A DNA stretch of 11,467 nt, from the NCBI GenBank assembly GCA_903921605.1, contig CAIXQV010000807.1, positions 1 through 11,467 of the forward strand, given 5' to 3'. The notes beneath the pieces were generated by a model. The model was not told where the DNA came from, did no database searches, and was given only the letters and a program-made list of their open reading frames with translations. This stretch comes from an uncultured Planctomycetaceae bacterium (GTDB taxonomy: Bacteria; Planctomycetota; Planctomycetia; Planctomycetales; Planctomycetaceae). This document shows positions 7,276 to 11,467 of this stretch, piece after piece (the first letter of the stretch is position 1; every line of letters begins with the position of its first letter). The position numbers and the translations under genes are program-made.

Positions 7276-8252
7276 CGACGACGTTCCTGAAGAACGGGAA
7301 CGGTGCGAATCAACTGCTGAACGACCGATTCAATCGTGCGACCATCCATTTCTGCCTCGGGCCGCATGATCAATCGATGACAAAGCACAGGGTTGCAAAC
7401 AGCCTGAATGTCTTCATGAGTCAGATAATTTCGGCCAGACAACAGAGCATGTGAACGTCCGGCTTTCATCAGATTGATGGCGGCTCGCGGACTACCGCCC
7501 AGCACCAGATCCGGATGCTGACGACTCTGCCGCACCAGATCGACGATGTATTCCTGGAGCTCACGTGATCCATAGACCGTATCAAGCTGTCGCTGAATCG
7601 CCACGATCTCGTCTGCGTTTGTCACCGGCTCAGGCTTTGGAATGGTTCGACTGTGCAATTCCAGCATGTCGACTTCCTGATTGCGTTCAGGATAACCCAC
7701 ATGAATGCGGAACAGAAATCGGTCCAGCTGAGCTTCCGGCAGTCGATACACGCCTTCCTGTTCGATTGGATTCTGAGTCGCCAGGACCATAAACGGCTCC
7801 GGCAGCGGCAGTGTTTTCCCTTCAATCGTGACCTGACGTTCCTGCATCGCTTCGAGGAGCGATGATTGAGTTCTCGCAGGGGCGCGATTCAATTCGTCGG
7901 CCAGAAGCAACTGGCAGAAGACGGGACCTTTGCGAAGTACGAAGTTGCTGGTCTGACGATCAAGTACCTGCGTTCCGGTGACGTCGGATGGCAGCAGATC
8001 CGGAGTAAACTGGACTCGTTCATAGTGGATTCCGAGCACCGACGAAAATGTGCGACACACGGTCGTCTTGGCCGTCCCGGGAACTCCTTCGAGAAGAACA
8101 TGTCCGCCGGCGATCAGTGCCATCAGCAACTGATCGGTGACGTGGTTCATTCCGACAACGACCTGTTCAACAGCCTGCAATGTTCGCTGACGCAGCTCAT
8201 GCACACGCTGAGCAAGCTGGTTGGAATTTGTCACAGTCACAGAGAAATCCAC
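7272..8252 (-). CDS. MoxR-family AAA+ ATPase
   Basis: A 326-aa ATPase of the MoxR group, cytoplasmic, which probably remodels or activates a protein partner using ATP. Visible motifs are Walker A GVPGTAKT (56-63), Walker B LLLADELN (115-122, Asp119/Glu120), the RAPARTQSSLLEAMQE segment, sensor 1 ATQNPIEQEG (158-167, Asn161), an arginine-finger region LPEAQLDRFLFR (171-182) and sensor 2 GGSPRAA (252-258, Arg256). Length and motif order are typical and nothing is missing. The start is GTG at 8250-8252. No strong Shine-Dalgarno precedes it, and no in-frame ATG lies upstream before a stop. It is the first gene of the operon and is coupled by a four-base overlap to the DUF58 gene, its usual partner. 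Confidence 0.95.
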   Translation of the reverse strand: MDFSVTVTNSNQLAQRVHELRQRTLQAVEQVVVGMNHVTDQLLMALIAGGHVLLEGVPGTAKTTVCRTFSSVLGIHYERVQFTPDLLPSDVTGTQVLDRQTSNFVLRKGPVFCQLLLADELNRAPARTQSSLLEAMQERQVTIEGKTLPLPEPFMVLATQNPIEQEGVYRLPEAQLDRFLFRIHVGYPERNQEVDMLELHSRTIPKPEPVTNADEIVAIQRQLDTVYGSRELQEYIVDLVRQSRQHPDLVLGGSPRAAINLMKAGRSHALLSGRNYLTHEDIQAVCNPVLCHRLIMRPEAEMDGRTIESVVQQLIRTVPVLQERRR

Positions 8253-8950
8253 TCCGATTAGCAGCCCATGATTCCCGTTCCGCGATGAAGTCTAGCGTCG
8301 ATCGTTCTGAAATGTGAGTCACGGTGGTGTGTCCCTCGGGGCACAATTATTAGTAGCTCCTTTCCTCTGGAAATGGCTTCGCGACTTGTCGCGTCCTTGT
8401 GTGCACGGGGTTTGACAAAGTCGGGCCCGGGCTTGTTGTGACAGAGTTGCGCTCAGTTCGCCTTGCGGCGAAAGTCTTTTCCGGCAGAAAGGACCTACTT
8501 CAAAAAGCCGTCCACAACGACAAACCCCATCAGCAGTTCGAACGTGAGCCCAGCTTCCTGACGTTAAAATGCGCAGATTGAGACTAACGGGTTGTCCTGT
8601 GAGATAAAGCTGGAAGGGGTTAAGCAATTGCCCTCGCGAGGCCGGATGTTCCAGAAGTTCCCTTCAGTGAAAGAACTGAAGCCAAACTGAAAATCACGGC
8701 TCCGAAATCCCCGAAATCGCCGAGATTATGACGGTTAGGAAGGTCAGGGTAAGCAGGGCTATTTGTAGGCCCGATTTTGCACCCTCAAATTCTGCGCAGA
8801 CTGTCTCTCCTAAAGCCTGAAAACCCTGTGATATCGGCTGTTGGAGGCCCCAAAATTAGAGGACGTTGACACCCTCCGGAGCGCCTTGTAGAGTCGTGGG
8901 AGTTCGTTTTTTCGCAGCCCGGAATTTTTCCTCAACGGCGGGTCTGACAG
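8253..8950. other. About 700 bp without a recognisable gene
   Basis: This is the divergent gap between the MoxR operon (leftward) and the amidase gene (rightward), so it should contain both promoters, although I could not assign them. It holds several short structures: CGCGACttGTCGCG at 8380-8393, TTCGCCttgcGGCGAA at 8457-8472, the palindrome CCTCGCGAGG at 8632-8641, CTTCAGTgaaagaACTGAAG at 8662-8681, and three imperfect 9-bp units (CCGAAATCN-like) at 8702-8728. The longest open frame (8319-8627, minus) has Cys/Arg/Gln-rich composition and no family resemblance, and I do not call it. Confidence 0.5.
8457..8472. repeat. Perfect 6-bp stem-loop in the intergenic region
   Basis: TTCGCC and GGCGAA flank a TTGC tetraloop. 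On the plus strand it is followed at 8476-8479 by a short TTTT run, and it lies about 200 bp upstream of MoxR. It could be part of a leader or a small RNA, but a chance dyad is equally possible. Confidence 0.3.
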
Positions 8951-9667
8951 TTGGCCAGAAGTACTCATGCCAGTGACCGTTCGCGGTGCTGTGTCTGGAA
9001 GACTCTGACCGTTTCAGTCTGCTTCGGGGCATGTTCGGTTGTCCTGGTGCCGTTCCTGGCGTTTCTCCTTCTGACAGGTCTTCGAAGCCTGCGGGCGGAT
9101 GAGCGTCGGAGCTGGATGGTGCCGGGAAGAGTTGTTCTGGGACTTTCAAAAGATCGGAATGGAGCCGGTCAACCAGAAACGTCTCCCGCGTCAAACCAGA
9201 ATCGCTGGATAGCGGATGTTGCTGAATCGGACTGGGAGTATGTGGTGCTGCATCATTCAGCCAGTGGATCGGGCAGTGTTCAATCGATTCACGAGGAACA
9301 TCGTCGTCGTAAAGATGCGATGGGAAACGCCTGGCTGGGAATTGGTTACCACTTTGTGATCGGAAATGGACAGGGGATGAAAGACGGGGCTGTGGAGCCC
9401 ACTTTTCGCTGGGACGAGCAACTCCACGGGGCTCATTCTGGTGATGCCCTTTTTAACGCTCGTGGAATTGGTATTTGCCTGATCGGGAATTTCGAGAAGA
9501 CTCCACCGTCAAAAGCTCAACTGGCTGCCGTCAGGGAGCTGGTGAAAACTTTGGCAGGTCGGCATCAGATCGTTCGGGAAAAGATTATTGGACATGCTTC
9601 GGTGAAGGCCACGGCTTGTCCCGGGAAACACTTTCCTCTGCAAGATGTCAGAGCAGTGGTTCCCTGA
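8951..9667 (+). CDS. Membrane-anchored N-acetylmuramoyl-L-alanine amidase (amidase_2/PGRP fold)
   Basis: A 238-aa protein predicted to cut the bond between N-acetylmuramic acid and L-alanine in peptidoglycan, outside the inner membrane. The N-terminus has a basic region (1-17) and one hydrophobic segment (about 18-42), acting as signal peptide or anchor. A linker (about 50-92) leads to the zinc amidase domain (95-235). Motifs are VVLHHSASGS (98-107, first zinc His), GIGYHFVIGNG (130-140), LHGAHSG (158-164), GIGICLIGNF (172-181) and GHASVKATACPGK (214-226, supplying His215 and Cys223). These match the T7-lysozyme/PGRP metal site. The ORF can only start at TTG 8951, immediately after an in-frame stop, or at GTG 9047. 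TTG is preferred because it keeps the basic n-region before the hydrophobic segment, but its Shine-Dalgarno is weak. No substrate-binding repeat such as LysM is present. Confidence 0.9.
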   Translation: MARSTHASDRSRCCVWKTLTVSVCFGACSVVLVPFLAFLLLTGLRSLRADERRSWMVPGRVVLGLSKDRNGAGQPETSPASNQNRWIADVAESDWEYVVLHHSASGSGSVQSIHEEHRRRKDAMGNAWLGIGYHFVIGNGQGMKDGAVEPTFRWDEQLHGAHSGDALFNARGIGICLIGNFEKTPPSKAQLAAVRELVKTLAGRHQIVREKIIGHASVKATACPGKHFPLQDVRAVVP

Positions 9668-9694
9668 TAGTTCAGTGCTTTACAGATCATTGAT

Positions 9695-9728
9695 TTGAAA
9701 TCTTAAATTCGAAATTTGAGATCTTAAA
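9695..9728. repeat. AT-rich direct repeat and hairpin after the amidase gene
   Basis: TTGAAATCTTAAA (9695-9707) and TTGAGATCTTAAA (9716-9728) are 12/13 identical direct copies, 21 bp apart. Between and across them lies a dyad at 9700-9722 (10 pairs, one G-T, CGA loop). The stretch is much more AT-rich than its surroundings and sits about 28 bp past the amidase stop and 96 bp before the next gene. It could be a terminator-like hairpin or an operator/promoter element. Confidence 0.55.
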
Positions 9729-9810
9729 CAAGTGCAATAAGAAGACGTTGAGGCAAGGACTGCTCTCGACCGTGATTTTGGCGTTCTCCTCAACACACAA
9801 TGTTCTTCAT

Positions 9811-9815
9811 GGAAG
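9811..9815 (+). promoter_or_regulatory. Ribosome binding site selecting the internal ATG
   Basis: GGAAG at 9811-9815 lies eight bases before the ATG at 9824. The upstream in-frame ATGs at 9800 and 9809 have no comparable signal, which is why the shorter 268-aa product is preferred. Confidence 0.5.
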
Positions 9816-9823
9816 TTATCTCA

Positions 9824-10630
9824 ATGTTTAATCGTGTTCGAAGCCTGTCGTTCTCATCCGGTGAGCTGGACTCTCTGATCCCGGATATGGACGTGGAAAT
9901 GCTGCCAACGGAACTTCGCGAACTGTATCAGTCGTGGAGCCAGTCGCCCGATTCACTCGCGAAGTTCTCCAACAGCGTTTCCGAATCGGACTGGCCGGTT
10001 TCGATTTACGTTCCTGAGCGATACGAGGAACGATATGCGTATCCTCTGGTGATCTGGTTCCACAGCGATGCGAACGACGAAGATCAGCTTGAACAGTTCA
10101 TGGGAGCTGTCAGCTCACAGAACTACATCGGCCTCGCGCTTCGCGGCAACACCGAGCACAAGTCGGCTGGAGGCTACTGCTGGGATCCATCTTCGCTGCT
10201 GTTTGGGTCCGTGCCGCTGCAGGATCTGCTTTACGTGACCACCTGTCGCCTGCGTCGAGCGTTTCATATTCACAGCGAGCGGATCTTTGTAGCCGGTTCC
10301 GGCCACGGAGCTGATGTTGCTCTGCAGACCATGATTCAGCGTCCTGACTGGTTCGCGGGTGCGATTCTGCTTGATCCAGCCTGCAAGTCAGACAGCCTGA
10401 AGTCTGATCGCCTGACAGGTCTGCGTGGCAAGCCGATGATGATGTCCGTCTCACGCAGCTGTTCTCACGAATGCATGGGACGCAGCGTGGAGTCCGTTCG
10501 ATTGCTGCGATCGGCCGGGGCCAGCGTCGATGTGGAAGTGACTGAACTTCCTGTCGACCCAACCAGCAATGAAGCTCGCATGATCGACCATTGGATCATG
10601 GGCTGCATCAATCGCGAAGCTCTCGTGTAG
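9824..10630 (+). CDS. Alpha/beta-hydrolase-fold protein, probably catalytically inactive
   Basis: A 268-aa product from ATG 9824 (276 aa if ATG 9800 is used). The middle and C-terminal parts follow the esterase/phospholipase pattern of the alpha/beta-hydrolase fold: YPLVIWFHSDAND (strand 3 and oxyanion region), a long helix, then SERIFVAGSGHGADVAL (strand 5 and elbow), RPDWFAGAILLDPA (strand 6), KPMMMSVSRS (strand 7) and a final helix, MIDHWIMGCI. The nucleophile elbow normally reads G-x-S-x-G. Here it is G-S-G-H-G (codons at 10295-10309), so the nucleophile position is Gly, and the Ser one residue earlier is out of register. The usual acid Asp after strand 7 and the catalytic His before the last helix are also not apparent. 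I infer a pseudoenzyme with a binding or regulatory role. There is no signal peptide, so it is probably cytoplasmic. It converges with the next gene with two bases between the stops. Confidence 0.85.
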   Translation: MFNRVRSLSFSSGELDSLIPDMDVEMLPTELRELYQSWSQSPDSLAKFSNSVSESDWPVSIYVPERYEERYAYPLVIWFHSDANDEDQLEQFMGAVSSQNYIGLALRGNTEHKSAGGYCWDPSSLLFGSVPLQDLLYVTTCRLRRAFHIHSERIFVAGSGHGADVALQTMIQRPDWFAGAILLDPACKSDSLKSDRLTGLRGKPMMMSVSRSCSHECMGRSVESVRLLRSAGASVDVEVTELPVDPTSNEARMIDHWIMGCINREALV

Positions 10631-10632
10631 TG

Positions 10633-11013
10633 CTACTTTTCCAGCGACTGCCGAATCTCATCGACCTGGCGTAACAGGTCCATGCGGCGGATTTTCGTTT
10701 CCAGCATCGCCCTCTGCATTCGCAGTAATCGTGCTGTGATATAAATGCCCAGGGCGATTGCGATCGGAACAATTGCGAAGGCAATCAAGCCGAAAACTCG
10801 CCCCATGCTGCCAGCCCAGACGGCCGACAGGCTGATCGGCGCTGGCATCGATTTCCCGCCAAACGCCACCAGCAGCCCGAACAGAAATGCGGCCATCGTG
10901 ATGGCCGAAGCAATCGTGACGATGCCACCAACGACTACGGCGACGATCTGCTGTCCCGTGGTCACGCTGACGTCAAGCTTACCTGTTGTGACTTCGTAAG
11001 GATTTGTGTCCAT
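10633..11013 (-). CDS. Small two-span membrane protein with C-terminal coiled coil
   Basis: A 126-aa product. The N-terminus (1-20, MDTNPYEVTTG) is polar and of a type common in planctomycete membrane proteins. Hydrophobic spans follow at about 23-51 (IVAVVVGGIVTIASAITMAA onward) and 73-97 (VFGLIAFAIVPIAIALGIYI onward). They are separated by a loop with KSMPAPISLSAVWAGSMG. The C-terminus (about 98-126) is charged with heptad-like Leu/Met spacing (RMQRAMLETKIRRMDLLRQV), suggesting a short cytoplasmic coiled coil. The ATG at 11011-11013 lies three bases after the stop of the upstream hydrolase gene, so the two are probably translated from one mRNA. No family name or function can be assigned. 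Confidence 0.85.
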   Translation of the reverse strand: MDTNPYEVTTGKLDVSVTTGQQIVAVVVGGIVTIASAITMAAFLFGLLVAFGGKSMPAPISLSAVWAGSMGRVFGLIAFAIVPIAIALGIYITARLLRMQRAMLETKIRRMDLLRQVDEIRQSLEK

Positions 11014-11016
11014 AGG

Positions 11017-11467
11017 TTACTGAACTCGCACCGGCTTAAGTTCATCGAACCACAGATCATCGTTGGGAACATTTAGACGCAGTTCCTGAAAATTCCCGTT
11101 CGCATCGGGAACAAACTGAACCGTGCCTTCAGCGAACCAGGCAAATTCTTTTCGCCAGGTGATCTTCCATGTGTCGTAGTGCAAATGAGTTAGATCGGCA
11201 ACGAGTTCCGGATTGGGTAACAGACTCAAGACGAGGCGATCAGTTTCTTTCGTGACCGTGATGTCCCCATAGAGCGGACATCGATAAGTTCCGAGACAGT
11301 CATCCATACTGCGACCGGGTTGAGTATCCGCGACCTTTTGAGCAGTCACGTCACTCACGCGTTTAGAGAACGCCTCCCGATCCTTTCGATCGCGTTCCAA
11401 CCCCTCCAAAAGCGACGGACGTTTTTCTCCGCCCAGAAACTCGTCAACAATCGTATTGGCCAGCGCT
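11017..11467 (-). CDS. C-terminal part of a probable beta-lactamase-related serine hydrolase (DUF3471-like), cut by the window edge
   Basis: The frame is open from the stop at 11017 to the end of the window, so this is the 3' end of a longer gene. At least 149 residues are present, starting ALANTIVDEFLGGEKRPSLL. This linker, with paired helices and many Arg/Lys/Asp, is followed by a beta-sandwich: CLGTYRCPLYGDITVTKETD, then LVLSLLPNPELVADLTHLHYD, ITWRKEFAWFAEGTVQFVPD and NGNFQELRLNVPNDDLWFDE. The pattern (G-x-Y, Y-G, an L-x-H-x-x-Y-D-T element, and F-x-x-D-x-x-G-x-x-x-x-L) resembles the DUF3471 domain that follows class-C beta-lactamase/CubicO-type serine hydrolases. The catalytic domain with SxxK and YxN lies outside the window, so the assignment rests on this tail alone. 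An internal TTG at 11409 is not needed as a start. Confidence 0.75.
   Translation of the reverse strand, partial: ALANTIVDEFLGGEKRPSLLEGLERDRKDREAFSKRVSDVTAQKVADTQPGRSMDDCLGTYRCPLYGDITVTKETDRLVLSLLPNPELVADLTHLHYDTWKITWRKEFAWFAEGTVQFVPDANGNFQELRLNVPNDDLWFDELKPVRVQ

Noticed and set aside
8412..8417. TTGACA -35 box in the intergenic region
   Set aside because: No TATAAT-like sequence is found at 16-18 bp spacing; the following bases are GC-rich (CGGGCCCGGGC).
8319..8627. 102-aa minus-strand open frame in the intergenic region
   Set aside because: Its Arg/Cys/Gln-rich composition and hairpins within the frame point to non-coding DNA. There is no family resemblance.

Overview
The window looks like an ordinary chromosomal stretch from a Planctomycetota bacterium, probably of the Planctomycetaceae type. 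I infer this from the gene types rather than from a marker gene. The clues are a secreted protein built of carboxypeptidase-regulatory-like repeats, a MoxR/DUF58 operon with an unnamed membrane protein, a small membrane protein beginning MDTNPYEV, a degenerate alpha/beta-hydrolase, moderate GC content and a nested palindromic repeat beside a housekeeping gene. No rRNA, tRNA, CRISPR array, transposase or phage gene is visible.

Layout. Positions 1-268 are non-coding and hold a 91-bp nested inverted repeat (140-230) just past the 3' end of cysS. cysS (269-1780, minus) encodes cysteinyl-tRNA synthetase. A 393-bp gap separates it from a divergent plus-strand gene (2174-4203 or 4271) for a secreted multi-domain protein. 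That gene is split by at least one frameshift, so it is either a decaying gene or a sequence error. Next comes a four-gene minus-strand operon, read from 8252 down to 4451: MoxR AAA+ ATPase, DUF58 protein, a 284-aa multi-span membrane protein and a 75-aa two-span membrane protein. The first three are joined by ATGA stop/start overlaps. The transglutaminase gene often found in such loci is absent. A gene-poor stretch of about 700 bp (8253-8950) holds only small hairpins. Two plus-strand genes follow: a membrane-anchored N-acetylmuramoyl-L-alanine amidase (8951-9667) and an alpha/beta-hydrolase-fold protein lacking the serine nucleophile (9824-10630). The window ends with two minus-strand genes convergent to these: a 126-aa membrane protein (10633-11013) and the C-terminal part of what is probably a serine hydrolase of the beta-lactamase-related class (11017 to the window edge).

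How the genes relate. The MoxR/DUF58/membrane-protein operon is a likely functional unit, with an ATPase chaperone acting on a membrane-anchored DUF58 partner. The amidase acts on peptidoglycan. The others share no obvious pathway. I did not find a convincing new defence or mobile system. The items most worth a second look are the nested palindromic repeat, the frameshifted repeat protein, the DUF58 operon without transglutaminase and the hydrolase with no visible catalytic triad.
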